Origin: CBDCDJ01 sp965215355
Lineage (GTDB): Bacteria > Deinococcota > Deinococci > Deinococcales > Trueperaceae
Direction of reading: 5' to 3'
Length of the DNA stretch: 64,000 nt
NCBI GenBank assembly: GCA_965215355.1
Contig: CBDCDJ010000007.1
Location: 806,001-870,000 of the forward strand
Shown one piece after another: positions 42,201 through 50,381 of this stretch (the stretch's first letter is position 1; every line of letters starts with the position of its first letter). A program made the translations under genes and the position numbers. The notes under the pieces were generated by a model. The model did not search any database, was not told the origin of the DNA, and saw only the letters and a list, made by a program, of their open reading frames with translations.

Positions 42201-43030
42201 CGCACGAAGGTGACGCCCTCGGCGGGGTCGCCCGCGAGTTCGGTGAAGTTGTAGCCCTGCAAGCCCGAAATCCCCGTGACGAGCGGGTCGAAGCCGACCG
42301 CGTCCAGGGCCACCATCGCTTTCGCGCCCAGCGCGCTGTTGCCGGTCGGGATGACGACGTTCTCCGCCCCGGAACTCTTCAAGCGCTACGCGTAAGGCGT
42401 CAGGTCCTGGTCGTCCTCGCGGAAGAACTCGAGTCCCAGGTAGTCGACGCCGTATTCCGCGGCGAACTCCCTAAAGCGGGCGTCGTAGTCTTGCCCGAAG
42501 GCGTCGTCGGGCGCGAAGATGGCGACCTTGGTGAGGCCGCGCTCGGAGGCCAGGCGTAGCAGCTCGCGGGCGGTCAAGCCGGTAGACTCCTGGGAGCGGA
42601 ACAGGTAGGTGGGACCGTCTGCGAGCAGTTCCATAGACCCCGCGGACGGAAAAATGCCGATGACGCCGCTGCCCTCGATGACGGGTTTGGCGGCGAGCGC
42701 GTTCGAGGAAAAAGACGGCCCGATGACGAGGCTCACCCCTTGCCGGGAGATGAGTTCGCGCACCGCCTCGACCGACTTGGCGGGGTTGAGTTCGTCGTCG
42801 CGGGTGACAAGCTCGAGCTGCCGCCCCAGCAGGCCCCCCTCAGCGTTGATGAGGTCCACCTCGACCTGGATACTGTGGCCGAACCACTCGCCCAAAAAGC
42901 CCACCGGGCCGCTGAAAGGGGAGACGAAGCCGATCCTGACAGGGCCCTGCGCTGAATCTTGTGCTGAGCAAACCGCCAACACAAGCGTTCCCAACAAAAC
43001 GAGGCTGAGGCGGTGGGCGAGTCGAAGCAT
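42198..43030 (-). pseudogene. livK-type periplasmic substrate-binding protein, truncated and interrupted by TAG
   Basis: A signal peptide (LVLLGTLVLAVCSAQ) and the type I periplasmic-binding fold (IGFVSPFSGPVGFLGEWFGHSIQVEVDLINAEGGLLGRQLELV, LVIGPSFSSNALAAKPV) are clear. The frame stops at TAG 42386-42388 after DLTPYA and continues RLKSSGAENVVIPTGNSALGAKAMVALDAVGFDP until it breaks into livF DNA near 42200. A CAG-to-TAG change is the simplest reading. Membrane-permease genes and the first ATPase gene are gone. Confidence 0.85.
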
Positions 43031-43074
43031 GGTACCCCTCCCCAGAAAGGATGCCGCACGAGGGCATCGGGTTG

Positions 43075-43090
43075 AAATGTTATAACATTT
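43075..43090. promoter_or_regulatory. 16-bp perfect palindrome upstream of the liv remnant, candidate GntR operator
   Basis: AAATGTTATAACATTT is a perfect palindrome 45 bp before the binding-protein start and contains a TATAAC -10-like core. The gntR promoter carries AATGTTATAATATT, so the same regulator may once have controlled both loci. A short hairpin (GATGCC/GGCATC, 43050-43068) follows in the leader. Confidence 0.6.
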
Positions 43091-43098
43091 TAGTAAAT

Positions 43099-43372
43099 TT
43101 AACGCGACCCCGTGGGTGTTAGCCCGACCGCCGTGAGGGGTGACGCCTGTAGCGGCTCGAGCCGTTCAGCCTCGTGAAGCGAGCCTTCACGGTTTTGCTC
43201 CAGATAATCTGCAACCCGCGTTTGCCACTTTTTGAATAGCTGCTTTTCGGATAGCTGGTAGACCCACACTTGCTGCGCCGCAGGGTTGGCGACAAAACTC
43301 TGAGGCCCGAACTTTAAGCCTAAACCGGCCCTTGACCGGGTCGCGCGAGAGATTGCGAGGCTCAGGCCACTC
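43099..43372 (-). pseudogene. Remnant of an unrecognised gene between liv and rpsB
   Basis: Read leftwards, SSIYEWPEPRNLSRDPVKGRF near 43370-43320 joins across a frameshift to GLKFGPQSFVANPAAQQVWV and QLSEKQLFKKWQTRVADYL, ending at TAA 43099. The text is protein-like for about 90 codons but has no intact start, and the rpsB promoter lies inside its 5' end. Family not recognised. Confidence 0.4.
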
Positions 43373-43381
43373 GTATATACT
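43353..43381 (+). promoter_or_regulatory. rpsB promoter
   Basis: TTGCGA at 43353-43358 and TATACT at 43376-43381 are separated by 17 bases. The start point would be near 43388, giving a leader of about 90 bases before rpsB. Confidence 0.6.
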
Positions 43382-43396
43382 GGACAAGTTTGCCCG

Positions 43397-43425
43397 GCGG
43401 CGCAGCAGCGGGATGTCTGCGCCGC
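43397..43425 (+). promoter_or_regulatory. Hairpin in the rpsB leader
   Basis: GCGGCGCAG (43397-43405) pairs with CTGCGCCGC (43417-43425), a 9-bp GC stem with an 11-base loop in the predicted rpsB leader. A ribosomal-protein autoregulatory site is possible; no T-run follows, so it is not an obvious terminator. Confidence 0.4.
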
Positions 43426-43478
43426 TAAAAGGGCGACCGCAAATCACTCTCAACTCAACGTCCCGCCCTGGAGGCAGT

Positions 43479-44357
43479 ATGTCTTACCTCGGCATGAAAC
43501 AACTCTTAGAAGCCGGTGTGCATTTCGGACACGAAACGAAACGCTGGAACCCGAAGATGAAGCGTTACATCTTCGCCGAGCGCAACGGCATCTTTATCAT
43601 CGACCTGCAAAAAACGCTGGTGGAGTCCGAAAAAGCGCTGGACTTTTTGAAAAACGTGGCGGCGCGGGGCGGCACCATCCTGTTCGTCGGTACGAAGAAG
43701 CAGGCGCAAGAAATTTTGGCCGCCGAAGCGAAGCGCTGCGGGATGCCCTTCATCAACGAGCGCTGGTTGGGCGGGCTGCTCACCAACTTCAAGACGATTC
43801 GCACCCGGGTCGAGCGCTTGAAGCTGCTGGAAAAAATGTTCGAAGACGAGTCGATTCTGCGCTACAGCAAAAAAGAGCAAATCGACCTGGGCAAGGAAAT
43901 GCAGCGTCTGCAGCGCTACCTGGGCGGCCTCAAAGACATGAGCCGCCTGCCCGACGCCCTTTTCATCATCGACCCGACCAAAGAGGACATCGCCGTCAAA
44001 GAGGCCAACAAGCTCGGCATTCCCACCGTCGCTCTAGCCGACACCGACAGCGACCCGGACGCGCTCGACTACATCATCCCCGGCAACGACGACGCGATTC
44101 GCTCGATTCAACTCGTGACGGCGCGGCTGTCCGACCTGATCGTCGAGGTGCGCGGCGGGGCGGAGAACGCACCCGAGCGCCCGGACATCTCCGGCGAAGA
44201 AAACCGTGAAACCTTGCCGACGCCGCTGTCCTCACCCGAGCAGACCATCGCGATGGCGGCCAAACGGGGGGGCAAGGACTACGAGGACGAAGACGCCGAA
44301 GTCGAGCCTGACGTCGACACGGCGGGCGACGACATGGACGACGACACGGACGAGTAA
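43479..44357 (+). CDS. rpsB: 30S ribosomal protein S2
   Basis: A 292-residue ribosomal protein. MSYLGMKQLLEAGVHFGHETKRWNPKMKRYIFAERNGIFIIDLQKT is the classical S2 N-terminus; INERWLGGLLTNFKTI and IPTVALADTDSDPDALDYIIPGNDDAIRSIQLV are further signatures. A C-terminal acidic tail of about 60 residues is lineage-specific. ATG at 43479 with GGAGG at 43470-43474. First gene of the rpsB-tsf-pyrH-frr-cdsA block. Confidence 0.97.
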   Translation: MSYLGMKQLLEAGVHFGHETKRWNPKMKRYIFAERNGIFIIDLQKTLVESEKALDFLKNVAARGGTILFVGTKKQAQEILAAEAKRCGMPFINERWLGGLLTNFKTIRTRVERLKLLEKMFEDESILRYSKKEQIDLGKEMQRLQRYLGGLKDMSRLPDALFIIDPTKEDIAVKEANKLGIPTVALADTDSDPDALDYIIPGNDDAIRSIQLVTARLSDLIVEVRGGAENAPERPDISGEENRETLPTPLSSPEQTIAMAAKRGGKDYEDEDAEVEPDVDTAGDDMDDDTDE

Positions 44358-44455
44358 AGAAAAAGCGGGGCTGGGCCATCCCTTCGCACCCGTCCGCAAC
44401 TTTATACTCACCTAAACTCTCCGATAACTACCGCCAAACCCACCGAAAGGAACCT

Positions 44456-45049
44456 ATGGCAGTCACGATGGAAGACATAAAAAAACTGCGCACCATGACG
44501 GGCGCCGGCATGATGGACGTCAAAAACACCCTGCAAGAAACCGACGGCGATTTGCAAAAAGCCGCCAACTTGCTGCGCGAGCGCGGCATCGCCAAGGCGG
44601 GCAAAAAAGCCGACCGTGAGGCGACGGAAGGCTTTGTCGGCAGCTACGTCCACCACAACGGCAAAATCGCCACGCTGGTCGAACTGAACTGCGAAACCGA
44701 CTTCGTGGCGCGCACCGAGCAGTTTCAAGCACTTGCTAAAAACATCGCCATCCACATCGCGATGGCGAACCCGCTCGTCAAAAGCCGCGACGAGGTCAGC
44801 CCGGAGATGGTGCAGGCCGAGCGCGAGCTGCTCACCAAACAGGCCAAAGACGAGGGCAAGCCCGACAACGTGGTCGAGCGCATGGTCGAGGGTCGACTGG
44901 GCAAGTTCTACGCCGAAACCGTGCTTTTAGAGCAGCCCTACATCAAAGACGACAAGAAAACGGTCGAGCAGCTTCTAAAAGAAGCCGTCGCCACGCTGGG
45001 CGAGAACATCCAAATCGGCAGCTTCGCGCGCATCGCCATCGGGGAGTGA
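44456..45049 (+). CDS. tsf: Translation elongation factor Ts
   Basis: A 197-residue GDP/GTP exchange factor for EF-Tu. DIKKLRTMTGAGMMDVKNTLQETDGDLQKAANLLRERG is the UBA-like N-terminal domain; VELNCETDFVARTEQFQALA contains the TDFV exchange motif. The short form with a single core subdomain, as in Thermus, is a taxonomic clue. TATACT at 44403-44408 gives it a promoter of its own and AAAGGAAC is the ribosome site. GTGA overlap with pyrH. Confidence 0.97.
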   Translation: MAVTMEDIKKLRTMTGAGMMDVKNTLQETDGDLQKAANLLRERGIAKAGKKADREATEGFVGSYVHHNGKIATLVELNCETDFVARTEQFQALAKNIAIHIAMANPLVKSRDEVSPEMVQAERELLTKQAKDEGKPDNVVERMVEGRLGKFYAETVLLEQPYIKDDKKTVEQLLKEAVATLGENIQIGSFARIAIGE

Positions 45050-45777
45050 GCGTGAAGCGGGTGCTTCTCAAGCTCTCCGGCGAATCGCTCGCCCGCGAGG
45101 GGGGCTTTGGAGCCGCGCCCGAGATAACCCAAGCTCTGGCACACGAAATCGCCGCGGCCAGTAACCGCGGCGTTCAAGTGGCGGTCGTCATCGGCAGCGG
45201 CAACATCTGGCGCGGCGCTCGAGAAGGCGCGAGCATGGACCCGGCCACCGCGGACTACGTGGGGATGCTCGCCACCATCATGAACGCGGTGGTGCTGCAA
45301 GACGCTTTAGAGCAGCAAGGCGTCACCACGCGCGTGCAGACCGCCATCACCGTGCAAGAAGTCGCCGAGCCCTACATCCGCCGCCGCGCCTTGCGCCACC
45401 TGGAAAAAGGTCGCGTGGTGATTTTCGGCGGCGGCACCGGCAACCCGTTTTTCACCACCGACACGGCCGGGGCGCTGCGGGCGCTGGAGATAGACGCCGA
45501 CGTCTTGCTGATGGCGAAAAACAAAGTGGACGGCGTCTACGACGACGACCCGCGCCTCAACCTGAACGCCCAAAAATACGATACCTTGAGTTATATGGAC
45601 GCGCTCAACAAAGGCCTCAGGGTCATGGACACGACCGCGCTAAGCTTGTGCATGGACAAGGGGATGCCTATCGTCGTCTTCGACGTGTTTAAAGAAAACA
45701 ACTTGGCGCGCTTGCTGGCCGGGGAGCACGTCGGCACGCGCATCGGCGGCGACGTGGGGACGGTTTTGGCGCTGTAG
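45046..45777 (+). CDS. pyrH: Uridylate kinase
   Basis: A 243-residue UMP kinase of the amino-acid-kinase fold. VLLKLSGESLA, VVIGSGNIWRGA, ATIMNAVVLQDALE, VIFGGGTGNPFFTTDTAGALRALEI and VDGVYDDDPR are all diagnostic. It makes UDP from UMP for pyrimidine nucleotides. GTG at 45046 overlaps the tsf stop (GTGA); GTG 45052 is an alternative start. Confidence 0.96.
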   Translation: MSVKRVLLKLSGESLAREGGFGAAPEITQALAHEIAAASNRGVQVAVVIGSGNIWRGAREGASMDPATADYVGMLATIMNAVVLQDALEQQGVTTRVQTAITVQEVAEPYIRRRALRHLEKGRVVIFGGGTGNPFFTTDTAGALRALEIDADVLLMAKNKVDGVYDDDPRLNLNAQKYDTLSYMDALNKGLRVMDTTALSLCMDKGMPIVVFDVFKENNLARLLAGEHVGTRIGGDVGTVLAL

Positions 45778-45788
45778 CTGAGGTGAAA

Positions 45789-45885
45789 AGTACCGAGTGG
45801 AAAGTAAAAAGTGAGAAAGAGTCGTTCGTTATTCGTTCTTCGCTTGCGAACAACCAAAAACGAATAACGAACAACCAAAGACTCT
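45789..45885. repeat. Composite intergenic repeat with a 14-bp stem-loop
   Basis: AGTACCGAGTGG at 45789 recalls the NNCGAGT elements. It is followed by GTTCGTTATTCGTT (45824-45837) and its exact complement AACGAATAACGAAC (45859-45872), with an outer AGAGTC/GACTCT pair at 45818-45823 and 45880-45885. It lies between pyrH and the frr promoter and could act as a terminator or attenuator. Confidence 0.6.
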
Positions 45886-45898
45886 ACCGCCTGCCGGG

Positions 45899-45904
45899 TA
45901 TAAT
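45899..45904 (+). promoter_or_regulatory. -10 box of frr
   Basis: TATAAT 27 bases before the frr ATG, with GGAGG in between, so this transcript has a normal leader. No convincing -35. Confidence 0.45.
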
Positions 45905-45930
45905 TTGCCAAGATTTGTAGGAGGAAACCC

Positions 45931-46485
45931 ATGAAAACCGTCGTCAAAGAAACGCGCGAGCGGATGCAAAAGTCTTTGGACGCGTTCGAGCAGAACATCG
46001 GCGCGGTGCGCACCGGCCGAGCCAACCCGACCGTGCTCAACCGGGTCACCGTCAACTATTATGGCTCGACCATGCCGCTCAACCAAGTCGCGTCGGTCTC
46101 GAGCCCCGACCCGCGCACCCTGGTCGTCACGCCGTTCGACAAAAGCATCATCAAAGACATCGAAAAAGCGATTCAGGAGAGCGACCTGGGCTTCAACCCC
46201 AACAACCGGGGCGACAACGTCTTCATCAGCGTGCCGCAACTCAACGACGAGCGCCGCCGCGACCTGATGCGCGCGGTCAAAAACATGGCCGAGGAAACCA
46301 AGGTCGCGCTGCGCAACATCCGCCGCGACGCCAACGACGAGTTCAAGGAGATGCAAAAAGAAAACCTGCTCACCGAGGACGACGTGAGAACGGGCAGCGG
46401 CGACATCCAAAAACTCACCGACGACTTCGTCACCCGGGTGGACGAGCGCGTCAAGAGCAAAGAAGAAGACATCATGGCGGTGTAG
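45931..46485 (+). CDS. frr: Ribosome recycling factor
   Basis: A 184-residue protein that with EF-G splits post-termination ribosomes. RTGRANPTVLNRVTVNYYGSTMPLNQVASV and LRNIRRDANDEFKEM are classical RRF segments in the three-helix bundle. ATG at 45931, with AGGAGGAAA seven bases upstream. Followed by a strong terminator-like hairpin. Confidence 0.96.
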   Translation: MKTVVKETRERMQKSLDAFEQNIGAVRTGRANPTVLNRVTVNYYGSTMPLNQVASVSSPDPRTLVVTPFDKSIIKDIEKAIQESDLGFNPNNRGDNVFISVPQLNDERRRDLMRAVKNMAEETKVALRNIRRDANDEFKEMQKENLLTEDDVRTGSGDIQKLTDDFVTRVDERVKSKEEDIMAV

Positions 46486-46503
46486 CGGTCGCCTAGCGGC
46501 TCG

Positions 46504-46535
46504 GCCTCGGCTCTCTGCAAAGAGCCGAGGCTTTG
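46504..46535 (+). terminator. Hairpin terminator after frr
   Basis: GCCTCGGCTCT (46504-46514) pairs with AGAGCCGAGGC (46521-46531), 11 bp with a six-base loop, followed by TTTG. It separates frr from the cdsA promoter. Confidence 0.75.
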
Positions 46536-46669
46536 TGCGCGCCTTAAAGACCTGCCCCGTCCCGCTGACGAAAAGCTCGAGCTTGCCCTTAAAAACCGTT
46601 CGCCGAGCGTCGCGCCGTTTTCGCGCTGGGCCAGGGTGATATAGTCAGACGGACTTTCGTCCGACCCTC

Positions 46670-47536
46670 ATGATGACCCGGACCCTGCCCGCCCCTTACG
46701 ACCGCATCGTGTTCGCCTTTGTGGCTTTTCTGGGGATTCTGCTCGTGATGTGGGTCGGGCTGCCGCTCCTCGCGCCCGCCTACCTCGTCATTTCGCTGCT
46801 CGCCCTACAAGAATACAGCGTGATGATGAACCTGCGCGGCATTCCCATTCGCAAGCGCAGCCTCGTCGTCGCGACCTTCGTCACCTTGCCCGCCTCGCTG
46901 CCGGTGACCTACCCGGGGATGCAGCCGCTGTTCGAGGGTGTGAGCTGGCGCGAGGTGCTGCTCGGCATGTTCGCGTTTTACCTGATCGCCTTAGAAGTCA
47001 TGCGGCCCAACCAGAACAGCATGTACAGCGTCATTTTTACGCTGTTCGGCTACCTGTACATCCCGTGGCTGTTCGGCTACGTCATCACGCTGCGCTACAC
47101 GCCGGACGGGGTGCTGGGGCTGTGGTACCTGCTGCTGCCGATGCTCGCCATCATCGCCTCGGACGTGGGCGCTTACGTGGTCGGCAAACTGTTCGGCCGC
47201 CGCAAGCTCGCGCCGCAACTCAGTCCGAACAAAACCTTAGAGGGCGCCTTCGGCGGGCTCGGGCTGGCTATTTTTATCGTCACGGCGACGGCCTACGGGC
47301 TCGAATACTGGCGCGGCATCCACGTCGACCTCTACGACGCGATTTTGTTCAGCGTGCTCGTCGCCAGCGCCGCCCAACTCGGCGACCTGTTCGAGTCGCT
47401 TATCAAGCGTTGGGCGGGCGTCAAGGACGCCGGGGGCCTGCTCCCCGGCCACGGCGGCGTGCTCGACCGCATCGACAGTATGCTGTTCGCCGTGCCCGTC
47501 ACTTACTACTTCGTGATGCTGGTGGTGCTGCGTTAG
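46670..47536 (+). CDS. cdsA: Phosphatidate cytidylyltransferase
   Basis: A 288-residue inner-membrane enzyme that makes CDP-diacylglycerol. Seven to eight hydrophobic segments are visible, and the signature SDVGAYVVGKLFGRRKLAPQLSPNKTLEGAFGG ... DLFESLIKRWAGVKDAGGLLPGHGGVLDRIDSML is complete. TATAGT at 46640-46645 is the likely -10; a small CGGAC/GTCCG hairpin sits in the 25-base leader. ATG at 46670 or 46673. Its end overlaps the convergent gene by 38 bp. Confidence 0.95.
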   Translation: MMTRTLPAPYDRIVFAFVAFLGILLVMWVGLPLLAPAYLVISLLALQEYSVMMNLRGIPIRKRSLVVATFVTLPASLPVTYPGMQPLFEGVSWREVLLGMFAFYLIALEVMRPNQNSMYSVIFTLFGYLYIPWLFGYVITLRYTPDGVLGLWYLLLPMLAIIASDVGAYVVGKLFGRRKLAPQLSPNKTLEGAFGGLGLAIFIVTATAYGLEYWRGIHVDLYDAILFSVLVASAAQLGDLFESLIKRWAGVKDAGGLLPGHGGVLDRIDSMLFAVPVTYYFVMLVVLR

Positions 47537-48056
47537 GTCGTCTGGGACGGGCGTTGCGCATTCGAATGACGGAAAATTGCAGGCTCGAGGTCACGACCTC
47601 GTCTCGCAAAGTCCACAAAGACGGCAACACGCGCAGCTCTACACCGCGCTCGAGCAACGCTTGCAGCGGCTTTTCGACGCGCGTCACGCTGCGGGGTTCG
47701 GCGGCTTTTGTGGACACGTAATACCCAGCACCCGCATCGCTCACGACGAAAGAGGCGGGGTCGAAGGCGTAACGGTAAAGCGGTGTGGTGCGCGCTCGCT
47801 CGAGCCAGGCTGCCTCGATGGCGACGACACGGGCGGCGCTGCCCAGCAAGCGTTCCGTGTCCTCAGGACGGCTGTCGGGGCGTGCGTAGAACGTGACCCG
47901 GGGGCAGTCTCGAGGCAGGAGATAGTTGTGAAGATGCTGTTCGTCGATTGCCCACACGAGCCTTTCACCCGCCCGCCCGGAGGTTTCGGGGGCGGCTCGA
48001 GGCTCGAAACGCTCTATCCCAGACTCTTCGCTGACGTGAAACAAGATTGGTTTCAC
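47499..48056 (-). CDS. DUF6886-like protein
   Basis: A 185-residue protein beginning VKPILFHVSEESGIERFEPRAAPETSG, with LVWAIDEQHLHNYLLPRDCPRVTFYA, a combination I associate with DUF6886; this suggests an ADP-ribosyltransferase-like or RES-like fold but is not proven. GTG at 48056 is chosen for homology and because GGAAAGG precedes it; longer starts overlap the pterin dehydratase gene. The 3' end overlaps cdsA. Confidence 0.65.
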   Translation of the reverse strand: MKPILFHVSEESGIERFEPRAAPETSGRAGERLVWAIDEQHLHNYLLPRDCPRVTFYARPDSRPEDTERLLGSAARVVAIEAAWLERARTTPLYRYAFDPASFVVSDAGAGYYVSTKAAEPRSVTRVEKPLQALLERGVELRVLPSLWTLRDEVVTSSLQFSVIRMRNARPRRPNAAPPASRSSK

Positions 48057-48082
48057 TGCGCACCTTTCCGGCAGCTCAAAAA

Positions 48083-48367
48083 TCAGGGCTCGAGCGTGTC
48101 GATAAACCTCGCCAGCCTCACGTCCAGCTCGCTGACGCCGCCGACGTCGTGGGTGCTCAAGTCTACCGTGACCTTGCGATAAACGCTGCACAGTTCGGGG
48201 TGATGGTTCGACCGTTCGGCGTGCAGAGCCACCCGGCACAAAAAGCCGAACGCCTCGTTGAAAGAGGCAAAGGTAAACCTTTTGTGGAGTTTGCCGTCTT
48301 TCAGGGTCCAGCCGTTCAAACCCGTCAAAACCTCGTCCAACTCGGTCGGGGACAACTTGGTCGCCAC
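48083..48367 (-). CDS. Pterin-4a-carbinolamine dehydratase
   Basis: A 94-residue dehydratase recycling 4a-hydroxy-tetrahydropterin, or a moonlighting DcoH-type partner. GWTLKDGKLHKRFTFASFNEAFGFLCRVALHAERSNHHPELCSVYRKVTVDLSTHD contains the conserved E-x-x-x-HHP motif and the later T-HD. Length is standard. Fifteen bases after the 629-residue gene and on the same strand, so probably co-transcribed. Confidence 0.92.
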   Translation of the reverse strand: MATKLSPTELDEVLTGLNGWTLKDGKLHKRFTFASFNEAFGFLCRVALHAERSNHHPELCSVYRKVTVDLSTHDVGGVSELDVRLARFIDTLEP

Positions 48368-48382
48368 GCGTTCCTCCCAGGG

Positions 48383-50272
48383 CTAAGACTGTTCATCCAA
48401 GACCACACCGCCGAAGTACAGGCACACCAGGTCCTCGGCGGCGCGGACGCACAGTAAAACGCCCTCCGGCATGGGTTGAACCAGGTAGCTCGTGAAGGAG
48501 TTGACGGTGCGGTCGGGCAGCACCACGGCGACGCTCTGCCGGGCGTCTTTGTGGCCCCGGTACTCGCGTACCGTCAGCGGCTGGCCGGCCATGTTGAGCG
48601 ACAAAGGCTCGCCGTTCAGGCGGTAGCGGGTGACCTCGGCCCCGGTGGCCGCGAGGATTTCGTCCAGGTCGTCCGCCGCCGCGGTCATCGCACTCAGAAA
48701 ACGGCTTACCAGAGTTTCGACGACCCCCCCCGGCAGGTGGGCGCTCACCGCTCGAGCCGCGCCCTGCAGGAGGCCGGTCAGGGCTTGACGGCGCTCGGGC
48801 GCGCGGCTGCTCAGGTCGCGCAAGCGCCACAGGGCCTGCGCGACCAGGTCCTGGGGTTCGCCGGTCGCCACGCCCGCGGCCGCGCGCAGCACCCGCAACA
48901 GCTCTTTTTGGTGGGGCGAGCCGAGCACAAAGTAGACCGCCAGGGCTTCGGCGGTGACGGCGGCGAGCGGGCGCGCCTCGCCTTGAACCTTGAAGTGCAG
49001 GTAACCGTTGTCGTGAGTGACGACGACTGCTTTGCCCGCCGCACGCAAGCGCAGTCTGGGTTGCAGCAGGTGGTCTTGGCCGCCCACGTACACCGACGGC
49101 GTGCGCCCGCCGGTCACGGCTAGCTCGAGCCCGGCCAGGACGAAGCGCGTCGGTCCTTTGAGGTGGACGGTGACGGCGCTGGCGTCCGCGGCGACACTGT
49201 TGACGCGCAGGGCGGGGTTGACGGCGAAGAGCACGCCGCCACTCAGTTGGGGCTCGCCCGCCACGCCGCCGACCCTGCCGGGTAGGTAGCGCTCCAAACG
49301 GTTGAAAAAGCTGTGCGCAGCGCCGCTGAAACCCTGCACGTCTTGCTGAAAGGCGGCGCGCTGCTGCCGCTCGAAAGCCGTGGTGATGCGCAAACGCTCG
49401 CTCAGCGTTTGGTGCTGCGCTCGTTTTTGCTCTTCGCGCAGCGGTTCTTTGGCAAGTTCGCTCAGGGCGAGGCGAAGTTGGTCGCTGTTCGGCCGGCGCG
49501 GCGCGGCCGGGCCGCGCTCGCCGCCGTAAGGGTCGCGGGCAATCATCAGCGCCATGCGTTTGACGAAGCCCAGCGCCTGTCCGCGGGGCACCCCGAGCGC
49601 GGCGTAGCGCCCCGCGGCGTCGCCGAGCGCCAGCACGGTTTCGACGAGGTCGCGCACCAGGTCGCTCAAGACGTCTAGATCGTTCAGCGAGACGAGCGGG
49701 TCGCCGCGCTCGGGCACGGGGTCCTCGACCCGGAACCGGGTAAGGTTGAGGTCTAGGTTGAGGTCTGCAGGGTCGGTCGCCGCGCTCAGGTAACGAGTCA
49801 GGTTGCGCGACAGAGCGTAGAGCAGCCGCGCCGTGACGCGGTCTTTTTCGGCGCGGCACTGAACTGCAAACTCGTACAAGACGGCGTCCATGTCGCTCCA
49901 CCAGACCCGTTTGGCGAGCCGCTGCAGCACCGCTTGTTCCTCCAAAACTTCCAAGTCCCTTTCCAAAATAGGCGATTCGGCAAGGTGTGCAGAACTGGCC
50001 TTGGGCGAAGGGGTCACGGTAAGGTCTAAAACGAGCGTTTCCAGAGTCCGGGTCACGGCTGCGCCCGTTTGGGACGTCTTGCCGAAACGCTTCAGGACTT
50101 TGCCCGCCGCGTCGACCCGCTTGCGTTCGCTTTCGTTTAGGACGGTCGTTTCTTTGCAAAGATGGTTGTACAAGTCCCAGGTGCTCGCCAGCCCTCCTCT
50201 GACCTGCCGCGCCGCCTTGAGGTCGCGGATTTTGTACTCTAAAAGTTCCAGGGCGACCGGCTCGAGCTTCAT
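48383..50272 (-). CDS. Large soluble protein of unknown function
   Basis: A 629-residue protein with no signal peptide or membrane segment. Residues 1-330 are mostly helical and charged; 340-480 look beta-rich (FVLAGLELAVTGGRTPSVYVGGQDHLLQPRLRLRAAGKAVVVTHDNGYLHF); the C-terminus ends in strands (VAVVLPDRTVNSFTSYLVQPMPEGVLLCVRAAEDLVCLYFGG). I recognise no family; it may be restricted to Deinococcota. Leaderless start: TACACT seven bases before ATG 50272. Confidence 0.75.
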   Translation of the reverse strand: MKLEPVALELLEYKIRDLKAARQVRGGLASTWDLYNHLCKETTVLNESERKRVDAAGKVLKRFGKTSQTGAAVTRTLETLVLDLTVTPSPKASSAHLAESPILERDLEVLEEQAVLQRLAKRVWWSDMDAVLYEFAVQCRAEKDRVTARLLYALSRNLTRYLSAATDPADLNLDLNLTRFRVEDPVPERGDPLVSLNDLDVLSDLVRDLVETVLALGDAAGRYAALGVPRGQALGFVKRMALMIARDPYGGERGPAAPRRPNSDQLRLALSELAKEPLREEQKRAQHQTLSERLRITTAFERQQRAAFQQDVQGFSGAAHSFFNRLERYLPGRVGGVAGEPQLSGGVLFAVNPALRVNSVAADASAVTVHLKGPTRFVLAGLELAVTGGRTPSVYVGGQDHLLQPRLRLRAAGKAVVVTHDNGYLHFKVQGEARPLAAVTAEALAVYFVLGSPHQKELLRVLRAAAGVATGEPQDLVAQALWRLRDLSSRAPERRQALTGLLQGAARAVSAHLPGGVVETLVSRFLSAMTAAADDLDEILAATGAEVTRYRLNGEPLSLNMAGQPLTVREYRGHKDARQSVAVVLPDRTVNSFTSYLVQPMPEGVLLCVRAAEDLVCLYFGGVVLDEQS

Positions 50273-50279
50273 ACTTCCA

Positions 50280-50285
50280 AGTGTA
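50280..50285 (-). promoter_or_regulatory. -10 box of the 629-residue gene, leaderless type
   Basis: TACACT on the minus strand, seven bases before the ATG at 50272. Confidence 0.5.
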
Positions 50286-50381
50286 AGCCACCCGGTCGGC
50301 GCGCAGGGATGTACTTTTTACAGTCGGCGCGTGCGGCTGTGCAGCGGCCCCTGCACTGTTTGAACCCAACTTCTCAAACGT

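Noticed and set aside
34617..42388. Genome-wide stop-codon reassignment of TAG
   Set aside because: Many intact genes here (for example gntR, punA and pyrH) end in TAG at the expected length, so TAG is a normal stop.
43479..44357. Long open frames antisense to rpsB, bamA, tyrS and other GC-rich genes
   Set aside because: They mirror third-position GC bias of the true genes, lack starts with promoters and show arginine-rich or otherwise implausible composition.
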